Positions 18,442 through 26,980 of a DNA stretch of 64,000 bases are shown piece by piece. The number at the start of each line of letters is the position of its first letter. The first letter of the stretch is position 1. Position numbers and translations under genes: made by a program. This DNA comes from Brachyspira hampsonii (lineage in GTDB: Bacteria > Spirochaetota > Brachyspiria > Brachyspirales > Brachyspiraceae): positions 1,116,001 through 1,180,000 of the forward strand of contig NZ_CP019914.1 of assembly GCF_002214805.1 (NCBI RefSeq), written 5' to 3'. The notes below the pieces were generated by a model that saw nothing but the letters and a program-made list of their open reading frames with translations, did no database searches and was not told the DNA's origin.

Positions 18442-18945
18442 ATGATAGGAAAAGACGCTTTTTCTTATGTATATCATATTTTAGAAGTAAATGGCTATTT
18501 AAAAAATTTAAGTTTGAAAAATAAAGCGATTAAAACAAATAAAATACTTTTCTTCGCTGAGCTGTATCATAGACATTTTTTTAAAGAACCAATGATAACA
18601 GATATAACATTTAAAGCACTTCCAAATGGTCCTGCAATAGATAAAGATGAAATTGATTGGTATGATGTTGAAGAAAACTATAATTTTTTGACCGATGAAG
18701 AAAAAGAAACTATAAAAATGTGTATAAAAGAATGGTTATGCGAGATGAGTCCTGAAGCTTTATCTGAATTAAGCCATGGAGATAAAAGAATACCTCTAAT
18801 GGCATGGAAAAGTGTAAAAAGTGAAGGAAACTATGGAAGCATACCAATACCTGATAAGTATCTTAATGCTGATGCAGAAATACTTCACAATACTACAAAA
18901 CATCAGTATAAAAATAGAATAAAAGTTGAAGCTCAAACAGTTTAA
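18442..18945 (+). CDS. Panacea/SocA-like (DUF4065) protein, possible antitoxin
   Basis: 167 residues. The N-terminal part matches the DUF4065/Panacea pattern: KTNKILFFAELYHRHFFKEPMITDITFKALPNGP (about 32-66), corresponding to the family's KLLYFAQ...P(L/I)..D...A...GP. The rest is helical, with Tyr/Trp near the middle. Panacea domains act as antitoxin modules paired with varied toxins, and SocA is a proteolytic adaptor-antitoxin. The adjacent 96-residue gene 19 bases downstream is the natural partner candidate. The domain assignment is moderately confident; the toxin-antitoxin role is inferred. Confidence 0.65.
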   Translation: MIGKDAFSYVYHILEVNGYLKNLSLKNKAIKTNKILFFAELYHRHFFKEPMITDITFKALPNGPAIDKDEIDWYDVEENYNFLTDEEKETIKMCIKEWLCEMSPEALSELSHGDKRIPLMAWKSVKSEGNYGSIPIPDKYLNADAEILHNTTKHQYKNRIKVEAQTV

Positions 18946-18964
18946 TATTATTGGAGTATAAATT

Positions 18965-19255
18965 ATGAAGATTTATGATAATTCCAATCGTATTAATAAG
19001 GCTATATTTAATAAATTCTTAATATCTAATGAAATAAACATAGAAGAATTTTCTGAAAATGTATTTGATAAAGAATGTATTGAAGAAAATTGCTGCTGTC
19101 CTTTAATAGAATATAATATACCTAGTGATTTAAATAGAATTTGCTTCAAAAAGCTAGAACAATATTTAAATAGTATTAATAAAAAAGATTTTATTGATGA
19201 TTATTTAGACTTTATAAGCAGTATCACTCAAACTAAAGATGATTTTGAAGAATAA
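18965..19255 (+). CDS. small acidic protein paired with the Panacea-like gene
   Basis: 96 residues, not recognised. It is helical and acidic, contains a CCCP cluster in the middle (ENCCCPLIEYN) and ends in DDFEE. GGAG lies 12-15 bases before the ATG. The 19-base gap and shared strand mark it as the second gene of a two-gene unit. It could be the toxin or effector partner of the Panacea-like protein, but no toxin motif is visible. Confidence concerns its being a real gene, not its function. Confidence 0.5.
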   Translation: MKIYDNSNRINKAIFNKFLISNEINIEEFSENVFDKECIEENCCCPLIEYNIPSDLNRICFKKLEQYLNSINKKDFIDDYLDFISSITQTKDDFEE

Positions 19256-19342
19256 AGAATAATTAAAAACTTTTATATAAGCAGAAAATGTTTTACAAAA
19301 ATGATAGCATAAAAATATTATACTTTAATAGTTATAATATCA

Positions 19343-19558
19343 TTAAAATTTAGAAATTAACCACATAATAAAAGAAAGTACAATACTAGCTATAATGCTG
19401 CTCATAAGAGGAAAAGCAAAAGTAAAATTCTCTTTTTTTATGACTATATCTCCTGGAAGTTTTCCAAAATGCAATTTGATATTAAATAAAAATAATATAC
19501 CTATAATTATTAAAATAACACCAATAACTATAAAAATTTTTGCAAATTGAATATTCAT
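19343..19558 (-). CDS. DUF2905 small membrane protein
   Basis: 71 residues with two hydrophobic helices (about 7-27 and 48-70) separated by the family signature FGKLPGDIVIKKENFTFAFP. This matches DUF2905, short bacterial membrane proteins of unknown role. It starts 3 bases after the stop of the TrkA gene, so it is cotranscribed with it. Confidence 0.8.
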   Translation of the reverse strand: MNIQFAKIFIVIGVILIIIGILFLFNIKLHFGKLPGDIVIKKENFTFAFPLMSSIIASIVLSFIMWLISKF

Positions 19559-19561
19559 TTA

Positions 19562-20248
19562 TTATTCAGCCATTTTTTTATGCATCTTCTCTATATCTTT
19601 GTCATGCCCCGCAATGATAAGTATATCACCCTCAACCATAGGCTCATCAGGATCAGGAGTACAATCTACAATAACTTTTTTCTCGCCTAATATTCCAACT
19701 GTTTCTTTCTTTACAGCAACAACATTTATTTTATATTTCTTTCTAAGGTCAAGCTCTTTGAAGTTTTTACCAGCAAGCCCTCCATGAACAGGAAATTCTA
19801 CTATAGAGTGATATTCAGTCAAATCATAAAGCAAAACAGTATCACCCACCTCAAGCTGTTCAGCAATATGTATCCCCATAGATTCTTCAGGGCTTACTAA
19901 ATGTGTTATCCCTATCATACTAAGTATCGCCTTATGCTTTTCATTAGAGTATCTTGCTATAATATTTTTTACATTAAGCTCTTTTAAAAGTAATGCTGTC
20001 AATATACTTGTCATCATATCTTCACCTATTGTAAGTATTACAGCATCAAATTTATTAATCTCAATAGCTTCTAATGCCTCTTTTTGAGTGGAGTCCAAAC
20101 GCATGGCTTGAGTAACATTATTTTTTATAGCCTCTATTTCATTTATATCATTATCTATAGCAAATACTTCTATAGAAGGTTTTGTCATAAGTCTATTAAT
20201 TAATGCCTTACCTAAAGTGCCGACTCCTATAACAGCATATTGAAGCAT
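19562..20248 (-). CDS. ktrA: potassium uptake regulatory subunit TrkA/KtrA
   Basis: 228 residues. It is a cytoplasmic gating ring protein of Trk/Ktr potassium channels. An N-terminal Rossmann RCK domain begins with AVIGVGTLGKAL and has the acidic ligand residue in VFAIDND (residues about 4-33). The second half is a TrkA-C domain (about 140-225) with GKNFKELDLRKKY and GDILIIAGHDKDIEKM. The length fits KtrA (about 220) rather than the double-length TrkA. The membrane subunit TrkH/KtrB is not adjacent in this window. Confidence 0.88.
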   Translation of the reverse strand: MLQYAVIGVGTLGKALINRLMTKPSIEVFAIDNDINEIEAIKNNVTQAMRLDSTQKEALEAIEINKFDAVILTIGEDMMTSILTALLLKELNVKNIIARYSNEKHKAILSMIGITHLVSPEESMGIHIAEQLEVGDTVLLYDLTEYHSIVEFPVHGGLAGKNFKELDLRKKYKINVVAVKKETVGILGEKKVIVDCTPDPDEPMVEGDILIIAGHDKDIEKMHKKMAE

Positions 20249-20550
20249 ATCAATCCTCTAGTTACTTTATTTAATATTTTATATTATAGAATAATATAAA
20301 AATTTGTCAAAAAATATTTATTATAATTATCATAAAAACCATAGATAAAATCTAAAATTATATATATTTTTTATAATTTTTAGATGATATTATCATATAA
20401 CTATGTAATTATAATTTACCATACAACTAAATATATAAAAAAAATTTATATAAACTAGTATAAAAAGAATTTTTTTTACATTTTATTTAAAATTATGTTA
20501 TTATTATAATATTATAAATAAAAAATTTAAACAGAGGGTTAAAAAAAATT
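20249..20550. other. AT-rich intergenic region with one hairpin
   Basis: Divergent promoter region for ktrA and the lipoprotein gene. An AT hairpin at 20350-20385 (ATCTAAAA...TTTTTAGAT) is the only structure seen; no element or gene is recognised. Confidence 0.4.
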
Positions 20551-21222
20551 ATGAAAAAAATAATATTAATATTAAGTATTTTATCTGTATTAACAGTTGC
20601 TTGTAGTAATAAGGCATCAACAGGTCCGGCATCAGGCAGTAAACCATTAACTACTAATGTACCAAGTGATGATAAAACAGTAAAAGACGGTACTCCATTA
20701 GCTAGTTGGAATGGAAGTTCTCAGGTTATGAAAATAAATGCTTCTGTATCTGTTAATAATGCAGCAGCAGAAAATACTGCAAAAGAATATACTTTATTAG
20801 AAAGATTATATTCTACTACTTGGTATCAGTCTGAAGAAGATTATGATGACGGAAGATTAGAAACAGAAGAAGAATTTGTATTTTTCAATGATAAATCAGA
20901 AATGGTAAAAAGAGAGTATGAAAATGGTATAGTAGACGGCAGAGATGATTATGCTACATTAACATGGATTGAAGATATTATTCTTAATGTTCAAGATGAT
21001 AAAAAAAGCAGAAATGCCTGTATAGTAAGAAATACAGAGTTCGGAAAATATGAAACAGATATGGAATACGAAGGATATTATTTAGTTGATAGAGATACTT
21101 TATATATAGTTGACGGAGATGATGAAGCAGAAGTAAAAGAAAAATTAAATGATATAATATCAGGAAATACTCAAAGATATGCAGAAGACAAATTTGTACT
21201 TTCTACTAAATCTTTGAATTAA
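20551..21222 (+). CDS. hypothetical lipoprotein
   Basis: 223 residues with lipobox TVAC (Cys18) followed by SNKASTG. A Ser/Thr-rich linker (about 20-80) precedes a compact domain with YSTTWYQSEEDYDDGRLETEEEF, Tyr- and acid-rich, with repeated strand-like segments. It is reminiscent of small lipocalin-like lipoproteins but not assignable. GAGGG lies in front of the ATG and a clear terminator follows, so it is a single-gene unit. Function unknown. Confidence 0.65.
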   Translation: MKKIILILSILSVLTVACSNKASTGPASGSKPLTTNVPSDDKTVKDGTPLASWNGSSQVMKINASVSVNNAAAENTAKEYTLLERLYSTTWYQSEEDYDDGRLETEEEFVFFNDKSEMVKREYENGIVDGRDDYATLTWIEDIILNVQDDKKSRNACIVRNTEFGKYETDMEYEGYYLVDRDTLYIVDGDDEAEVKEKLNDIISGNTQRYAEDKFVLSTKSLN

Positions 21223-21250
21223 TTAAAAAATAATTTCTAAATAATATAAA

Positions 21251-21280
21251 AAAACAAGGGGTTTTTACTCCTTGTTTTTT
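21251..21280 (+). terminator. terminator of the lipoprotein gene
   Basis: AAAACAAGG (21251-21259) pairs with CCTTGTTTT (21270-21278), followed by a T run. Confidence 0.75.
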
Positions 21281-21329
21281 ATTGCATAAAATAAATTTAA
21301 TGTAAAACAAAATAATCAATTAAAAATTA

Positions 21330-21668
21330 TTAGTCATCGCTATTAGCTTGATAGTTTAGTTTTACCAAGTAATCTATTTTATCAACCACTTTAGTAAAAG
21401 GTTTTTCCACACTAATTAAAGCCCTTTCAACATCATGTCCATCTTCATCTTCAATATATATATCATAATAAAGTTCTTTATGATCATATTCATTTTCAAA
21501 AGTAAGCCTTATAAATATAAAGTTATTAATATTAATCCTATCCATTTTAGGCTCATACTCAAGACGCTTAATCTCAGTATTTAATAATTCTTTTCCTAAA
21601 TTTTCTACTATAATTTTATAAATAGATTCTAGCTCTTTTCTTATATAGTGGACATTGTTATCAAACAT
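21330..21668 (-). CDS. conserved-looking hypothetical protein
   Basis: 112 residues, not recognised. It is soluble, acidic and mixed alpha/beta: an N-terminal amphipathic helix (YIRKELESIYKIIVENLGKELL), then strands with IRLTFENEYDHKELYYDIYIEDEDG. A GGAG site lies about 7 bases before the ATG at 21668. It lies alone between a terminator and the ankyrin lipoprotein gene. Confidence 0.5.
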   Translation of the reverse strand: MFDNNVHYIRKELESIYKIIVENLGKELLNTEIKRLEYEPKMDRININNFIFIRLTFENEYDHKELYYDIYIEDEDGHDVERALISVEKPFTKVVDKIDYLVKLNYQANSDD

Positions 21669-21754
21669 TATAAAACTCCAAATAAAATATATATATTTTT
21701 TTACAATATAATAAATATACCAAAATAAAATAATTTGTCAACAAAGACATTTTA

Positions 21755-22732
21755 TTAATATTTATCTAATATAGAAGCTACTTCCTCATCCCCCAATTCT
21801 CTAGCTATACTTGCAAGCTCCTTAGCTTTTTTCTTAGCAAGATTAGGATTAGCATTATTTTCAAGCAATATTAAAGCCGCCTCAAAATTACCATTTTCAA
21901 TAGCATAAGATAGAGCTGTTTCACCATCTTTATCTACAATATTAACATTAGCACCATTCTCTAATAAAATATTAATAGCATCTGTAGATATATCCCTCAT
22001 AGAAAATGCTATTAAAGGTGTTACTCCAGAGAAATTAGGTTTATTAATATTAACTGTCTTAGATAATATTTTAACTGTTTCAACATCATTTGCTACTAAA
22101 AGAGGTGTTATTCCTTCATTATCTATAATATTTATATTAGCACCATTATCAACTAAAAATGCCGCTACATCAGAATTAGAATTATCCGCAGCAAAAAATA
22201 AAGGAGTCCAGCCATTATTATCAGCAGCATCAACATCTGCTTTAGCCATCACCAAAAGCTCAACCACATTAAAATTGCTGTCATATATTCCTATACCTTG
22301 TCTAGCCCATATATCTGTAGCATATAAAAGTGCTGTATAATTTCTTTTATTTTTCATATTAACATCAGCATTATTTTGTATAAGTGCATTTACTAAATCG
22401 GCATATCCGTAATAAGAAGCTATCATTAAAGCAGTAGTACCCTCATCAAAAGTTACACTAAGATCATATTCTGTATCTTCAGCATTTACTATATTTGTGG
22501 ATTGTGCTAAAGTGTTATTAATATTACCTGAATCAAGAAGATTTTTTATTATATCTATACTAGGATATTCTTCATATTTTGCTATAGCATCTTCTAAAGA
22601 TAAATCCTGAACTATATTTACATCTTCTATAGAAGTTTCACTATTTTGAATGTTTTCTTTAGTATTAGAATCAGAATTTTGAGTGCATGATAATAGTATC
22701 AATAATAAAAATGTGCATGAAATAAATCTCAT
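21755..22732 (-). CDS. ankyrin-repeat lipoprotein
   Basis: 325 residues from the ATG at 22732, preferred over an in-frame TTG at 22744 because a GGGGGG ribosome site lies between them. The signal peptide ends in LLSC (about Cys16). After an Asn/Ser/Glu linker, about six to seven ankyrin repeats run to the end, with the patterns GTTALMIASYYGYADLVNALIQ, GWTPLFFAADN and GETALSYAIENGNFEAALILLENNANPN. It is probably anchored in the periplasm or on the surface and binds proteins. Ankyrin proteins are common in Brachyspira, which is general knowledge rather than evidence of function. Confidence 0.82.
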   Translation of the reverse strand: MRFISCTFLLLILLSCTQNSDSNTKENIQNSETSIEDVNIVQDLSLEDAIAKYEEYPSIDIIKNLLDSGNINNTLAQSTNIVNAEDTEYDLSVTFDEGTTALMIASYYGYADLVNALIQNNADVNMKNKRNYTALLYATDIWARQGIGIYDSNFNVVELLVMAKADVDAADNNGWTPLFFAADNSNSDVAAFLVDNGANINIIDNEGITPLLVANDVETVKILSKTVNINKPNFSGVTPLIAFSMRDISTDAINILLENGANVNIVDKDGETALSYAIENGNFEAALILLENNANPNLAKKKAKELASIARELGDEEVASILDKY

Positions 22733-23051
22733 AAAGCCCCCCAATAATTATTTACACATTGAACTATTATATATATAATAACATATATTATTAATTATAT
22801 CAATTATGATATATCTGCCATATTTATCAAAATGTATGTATATTTTTCTATGAAATATTATTTTAGATAAATACTATATCTATAAAATAATGCATTGATA
22901 TAATATATATTAAAAAATAAAAAGACTAAAAATAATCGTATATTTCATTATTGCTAATCAAAATTAAAAGAATACATTATCAAGCAAGTTAATTTATATA
23001 ATACTTATAGTTTCTATACTTAACTAATAATAAGACTATATTTTATCATAA
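22733..23051. other. AT-rich intergenic stretch, nothing recognised
   Basis: Upstream of the ankyrin gene and downstream of the sdaAA terminator. It contains a short TTATTGCTAATC segment (near 22950) that weakly resembles the end of the 82-bp hairpin unit; no gene or RNA is seen. Confidence 0.3.
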
Positions 23052-23094
23052 ATAAAAGATTTCTGATAAACAAATTTACCAGAGATCTTTTATT
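23052..23094 (-). terminator. terminator hairpin 3' of sdaAA
   Basis: ATAAAAGATTTCTG (23052-23065) pairs imperfectly with CAGAGATCTTTTAT (23080-23093). Confidence 0.5.
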
Positions 23095-23124
23095 TATATA
23101 TAATTATAAATTAATAAACAATTA

Positions 23125-24006
23125 TTATTTATTTAATTTACCCAATAGTTTTTCGGATATAGCGCGTCCTGTAGGAGTGTTTGCAAGCCCTCCTAAAGAA
23201 GTTTCTTTAAATCTCTCATCCATTCCGTCGCCAACTTCTTTCATGGCAGATACAACCTCATCAGCCGGTATAACGCTTTTAAAACCTGCACAAGCCATCT
23301 CTGCTGAAACAATAGCATGAACAGCAGACATAACATTTTTACCCATACAAGGCACTTCAACGAATCCTGCAATAGGATCGCATATAAGTCCAAGCATAGC
23401 TGATATAGTAAGTGCAAAAGCATCTGCACACTGCTGAGGCGTACCGCCCATAATCTCAGCACAAGCACTAGCAGCCATACCAGCAGCCGAACCGCATTCA
23501 GCCATACATCCTCCCTCAGCACCGGCGAATGTTGCTATCTGTGCTATGATATCAGCAAATCCTGCAGCAGTAAACATTGATTTTACTATATCTTCTTTTT
23601 TATATCCTCTGCTCTCACATACAGTAAGTACAGCAGGCATTACTCCGCAGCTTCCTGCAGTAGGGGCAGCTATTATTTTACCCATACATGCATTATAACC
23701 GCTTACTGACATAGCTGCAGTTACTACCTCGCCTACTATCTCTCCCAATATGCTTTTTTTATCTTTATAAAATTTATCTACTATTTCTACACATTCATTT
23801 TGCAAACCTGTTACAAAATTAAATTTATCCTTTTTTCCATTCTCAACAGCTTCTTTCATTATATCATAATAAGAAGTCATCTTCTCAATAACTGATTGCC
23901 TATCAGTTTTTTCTGATTCTGCTTCTATATCTATTACTATATCACTTATTTTTACTTTTTTTTCTGCAGCTAAAGCCACCAATGATTCTATAGATTTTAT
24001 ATCCAT
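23125..24006 (-). CDS. sdaAA: L-serine dehydratase, iron-sulfur alpha subunit
   Basis: 293 residues. With SdaAB it deaminates L-serine to pyruvate and ammonia using an oxygen-sensitive 4Fe-4S cluster. The alpha-chain landmarks are GKIIAAPTAGSCGVMPAVL (about 108-126), AEGGCMAECGSAAGMAASA and LGLICDPIAGFVEVPCMGKN, which supply the conserved cysteines. The C-terminus SLGGLANTPTGRAI is diagnostic. It follows sdaAB by 26 bases on the same strand; the two-gene arrangement matches Gram-positive and anaerobe-type enzymes. Confidence 0.95.
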   Translation of the reverse strand: MDIKSIESLVALAAEKKVKISDIVIDIEAESEKTDRQSVIEKMTSYYDIMKEAVENGKKDKFNFVTGLQNECVEIVDKFYKDKKSILGEIVGEVVTAAMSVSGYNACMGKIIAAPTAGSCGVMPAVLTVCESRGYKKEDIVKSMFTAAGFADIIAQIATFAGAEGGCMAECGSAAGMAASACAEIMGGTPQQCADAFALTISAMLGLICDPIAGFVEVPCMGKNVMSAVHAIVSAEMACAGFKSVIPADEVVSAMKEVGDGMDERFKETSLGGLANTPTGRAISEKLLGKLNK

Positions 24007-24032
24007 AATACTTTTTATACTCCATATAATAT

Positions 24033-24707
24033 TTAATACAACTTATCTAAAAATACAAAGTCCCTTATATTTTCTATATGTCTTATTTTTTCCTCTATCT
24101 CTTTTGATATAACATCAGTCATACCAATAACAATAATAGCATATCCTCTGTTAATACCTTCAAATTGAGGAGTTACATTCATATTCTCAATATTTATTCC
24201 ATTTTCAAATATAATAGAAGTAACTTTAGCTATAATACCCGGAACATCTTTATTAACTATAGCAATAGTTGGAAAATCTCCTTTATAATGTACCTCTATG
24301 CCATTAACTTTATCCAAAACTATTAATCCTCCGCCTATAGAAGAAGCTAATATATTAATCTCATTAGTTTCACCTTTAGCTTCAATATACACTGTATTAG
24401 GGTGAAAAGCCTCTCTCAATTTGGTAGGAATAAACTCATATTTAAGATTAGCCTTTTCAGCAAGACTATAACTGTCTCTAAGATTAGGATCATCAGTTTC
24501 AAATCCTAAAAGTCCTGCCAAAATAGCTTTGTCAGTTCCATGACCTTTCCAAGTTAAAGCAAAAGAACCATGCAAATATATTTTTGCTTCCTTCACATCT
24601 TCACCTAAAATCTTCTTAGCAAGTTTCCCAATACGGCAAGCACCGGCTGTATGAGAACTTGAAGGACCTATCATAACAGGACCTATTATATCGAATAATC
24701 CAGCCAT
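24033..24707 (-). CDS. sdaAB: L-serine dehydratase, beta subunit
   Basis: 224 residues. It has the N-terminal beta-chain domain with FDIIGPVMIGPSSSHTAGACRIG (about 5-27) and GSFALTWKGHGTDKAILAGLLG. The C-terminal ACT domain (about 148-222) reads VNKDVPGIIAKVTSIIFENGINIENMNV, likely a serine-sensing regulatory unit. It is the first gene of the sdaAB-sdaAA operon. Its 5' flank of nearly 300 bases contains TTGACA at two positions on the - strand, though neither has a convincing partner box. Confidence 0.94.
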   Translation of the reverse strand: MAGLFDIIGPVMIGPSSSHTAGACRIGKLAKKILGEDVKEAKIYLHGSFALTWKGHGTDKAILAGLLGFETDDPNLRDSYSLAEKANLKYEFIPTKLREAFHPNTVYIEAKGETNEINILASSIGGGLIVLDKVNGIEVHYKGDFPTIAIVNKDVPGIIAKVTSIIFENGINIENMNVTPQFEGINRGYAIIVIGMTDVISKEIEEKIRHIENIRDFVFLDKLY

Positions 24708-25004
24708 ATATAATTACCTCCATTTCATGGTTATAATTTAACATAATAAATAATTTTTGAATATATAGTTTATTAATTTTTTTATAAAAAAATAATAAAT
24801 TATACAAAAAAATTAATAAAATTATTATGCATATAGAAAAACAACCGTATAAAACAAATATTATACTAAAATATTTATTTTGTAAAGATAAGTCTGCTAT
24901 ATCAGCATATTACAAATACAATATAAGCTCCTATAACTTTAGCGGATTTGTCAACTGCAGATCATACTATCAATATTATTAATTATTTTGTCAATAATAA
25001 AATA

Positions 25005-25931
25005 TTAAAATAATAAACTTATTTCAAGTCCAACTTTAGTTTCATATCCGAAATAACTAGATGCTCCTCTAGGCTTTCCATAACCGACTTTTAAAGACAC
25101 AGCATATCTATAAAACTCAACTCCAATACCGAAATTGACAGCAGCATGCCAAGGCTCTTTTATAAGTCCAAGCCTGTCTTTTTTATCTAAAATGGCAGCA
25201 ATATTTATTCCTGTTATTAAGCTAATTTGATCTTTATATAAAGGAAATCTATAATCCAATCCTGTATGTATCCTGAATAACTGCGGACTATTTCCTACCG
25301 CATTATATGAAATTTCAGAGCCCAAATAAACACTAAAATTTTTAATATAATAATAAACTGCTATAGATCCGAATTCATAACTGCTTCCGCTTTTTATTTG
25401 AGTATCGCCTTTAAATCCGTCTACCAAATGCGTAGATTGATGGTACATAGGTATAAATCTAATTTTCATATTAATTCCAACAAGATTCTGAAGCCATAAA
25501 TCAGCAAATACCATAAACTGCCCGGAAAAATCATAAACATCGAATAATCCGCTGCTTCTTCCAAGTATTGATATCTCCATAGCTCCGCCCATACCTACAG
25601 AAAAATACTTATTTCTATAAAACATTATCTCACTAGCTAAACGGCCTTCAACATAAACCGATACAGATTTAAAATCCCAATTAACATCAGGAGCAATAAG
25701 TGATAAATTTTTATCTACATTAAAGTTCTTAGCAAATAATATACGCCCTATAAATGCCCTAGGATCCTGCCACCCCATGTAATATTTATCAACTTCATAT
25801 ATGCGAAAAGGATTACTGAAAGTATAATCATCTTCTAAAAAATTTAAATCATTATTAAATTGATCTTCCTGAGAATATAAACTTGAAGCACTTAATAATA
25901 TTAATAATACTACAATTATTTTTGTTTTCAT
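25005..25931 (-). CDS. exported outer-membrane-like protein
   Basis: 308 residues with a signal peptide (about 1-20, cleavage near LYSQ). The remainder is rich in aromatic beta-strand segments (FAKNFNVDKNLSL, NFGIGVEFYRYAVSLKVGYG) and ends KVGLEISLLF, with terminal Phe as expected for a beta-barrel. It follows the TPR gene, but that gene has its own terminator, so this is probably a separate unit. No specific family is recognised. Confidence 0.6.
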   Translation of the reverse strand: MKTKIIVVLLILLSASSLYSQEDQFNNDLNFLEDDYTFSNPFRIYEVDKYYMGWQDPRAFIGRILFAKNFNVDKNLSLIAPDVNWDFKSVSVYVEGRLASEIMFYRNKYFSVGMGGAMEISILGRSSGLFDVYDFSGQFMVFADLWLQNLVGINMKIRFIPMYHQSTHLVDGFKGDTQIKSGSSYEFGSIAVYYYIKNFSVYLGSEISYNAVGNSPQLFRIHTGLDYRFPLYKDQISLITGINIAAILDKKDRLGLIKEPWHAAVNFGIGVEFYRYAVSLKVGYGKPRGASSYFGYETKVGLEISLLF

Positions 25932-26026
25932 TTTACATCTCTTAATATTTATTTATCTATTAAATATTATATTTTAATATAATAATCTCTTTTTCTCAAT
26001 ATAAATAATTAAAATTATAAAAAAAT

Positions 26027-26060
26027 AAAAAGCAATGATGCAAAATACACCATTGCTTTT
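26027..26060 (-). terminator. terminator 3' of the exported TPR gene
   Basis: AAAAGCAATG (26028-26037) pairs with CATTGCTTTT (26051-26060). Read on the - strand it follows the TPR stop codon and has a T run. Confidence 0.65.
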
Positions 26061-26086
26061 ACTTTATTATTAAGATAATTAAAAAA

Positions 26087-26917
26087 TTAATTTAATTTCT
26101 TAGGTATTCGTACATTCTTCAATGCCTCTAATCTTTGAACTATAGCCTTCTGAACATCAAAATTGCTAGGCTCAACATTATCAAAATCATATTTAATAGC
26201 AAGCATTAAAGTTTCTTTTTCCTGTACATAATTACGCATTCTTCTATATATTAAAGACATTCTAAAAAGGGATAGCTTCTGTCTGTATCCGTTAATATAT
26301 GCCTGTCTGTAATAATCTACTGCAGAAGTACCTCTATTCTTACTTCCATAATGTTCTGCTAATTTGAAATATATTCTTCCTTTTTCATAATTTTTATATG
26401 TATTTTCAGCCATGGCAATAATCTCTTTTTCTATAGCGGCATAATTATTTTCATCTATTAATTTCTCATATATATATAAAAGACTGAAATATGCATCCAA
26501 TTTATATGCCGGTATTGTAAGATTAGTAGCAAAATTTATAGCTTTTTTGTATTCCTCTATAGCTAAGCGATAAGATGCAGCACCGCCCTGTTCTGCTGGG
26601 TTTCCAGCTTCTTTTTCATATATTAAACCTAAAAAATAATGAGCATCTGCATTATTAGGATAATACATCAAAGTTTTATTCATTATAAATAGAGCATAAG
26701 GAATATCATTATTATGTATTGCTCTTTTTGCCTCTCCTATATATACCCAAGCAGGCTCTAATTTACCGCTGAATAATGATTCGTATGTATTGGTATCCAT
26801 TTCCATAGTTCTGACAGTATCTGCTGTTCTATTAGGAGTATTAAGCGATTGCCCCTGCGAATATACTGATAAACAAGTCAATATTAATATAATAAATATC
26901 AAAAATATATGTTTCAT
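26087..26917 (-). CDS. exported TPR-repeat protein
   Basis: 276 residues from the ATG at 26917; an in-frame TTG at 26929 is less likely. The signal peptide runs to about residue 21 (CLSVYSQ). TPR-like helices are visible: a first unit around AWVYIGEAKRAIHNNDIPYALFIMNKTLMYYPNNADAHYFLGLIYEKEAG, and later units around AVDYYRQAYINGY and SLIYRRMRNYVQEKETLMLAI. It is probably a periplasmic scaffold. It lies 64 bases downstream of the GH35 gene on the same strand. Confidence 0.7.
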   Translation of the reverse strand: MKHIFLIFIILILTCLSVYSQGQSLNTPNRTADTVRTMEMDTNTYESLFSGKLEPAWVYIGEAKRAIHNNDIPYALFIMNKTLMYYPNNADAHYFLGLIYEKEAGNPAEQGGAASYRLAIEEYKKAINFATNLTIPAYKLDAYFSLLYIYEKLIDENNYAAIEKEIIAMAENTYKNYEKGRIYFKLAEHYGSKNRGTSAVDYYRQAYINGYRQKLSLFRMSLIYRRMRNYVQEKETLMLAIKYDFDNVEPSNFDVQKAIVQRLEALKNVRIPKKLN

Positions 26918-26980
26918 AATATAAATCAAAAATAAAGTTTTATTGTCTAAAGTATCGGTATAATAAATTTTTACATTATA

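Noticed and set aside
23241-23522. 93-codon frame within sdaAA
   Set aside because: Same-strand shifted-frame shadow of the conserved SdaAA sequence, Leu/Val-rich artefact.
24708-25004. Riboswitch or small RNA upstream of sdaAB
   Set aside because: Only a weak TGCT/AGCA hairpin and two unpaired TTGACA boxes are seen; no known riboswitch core.
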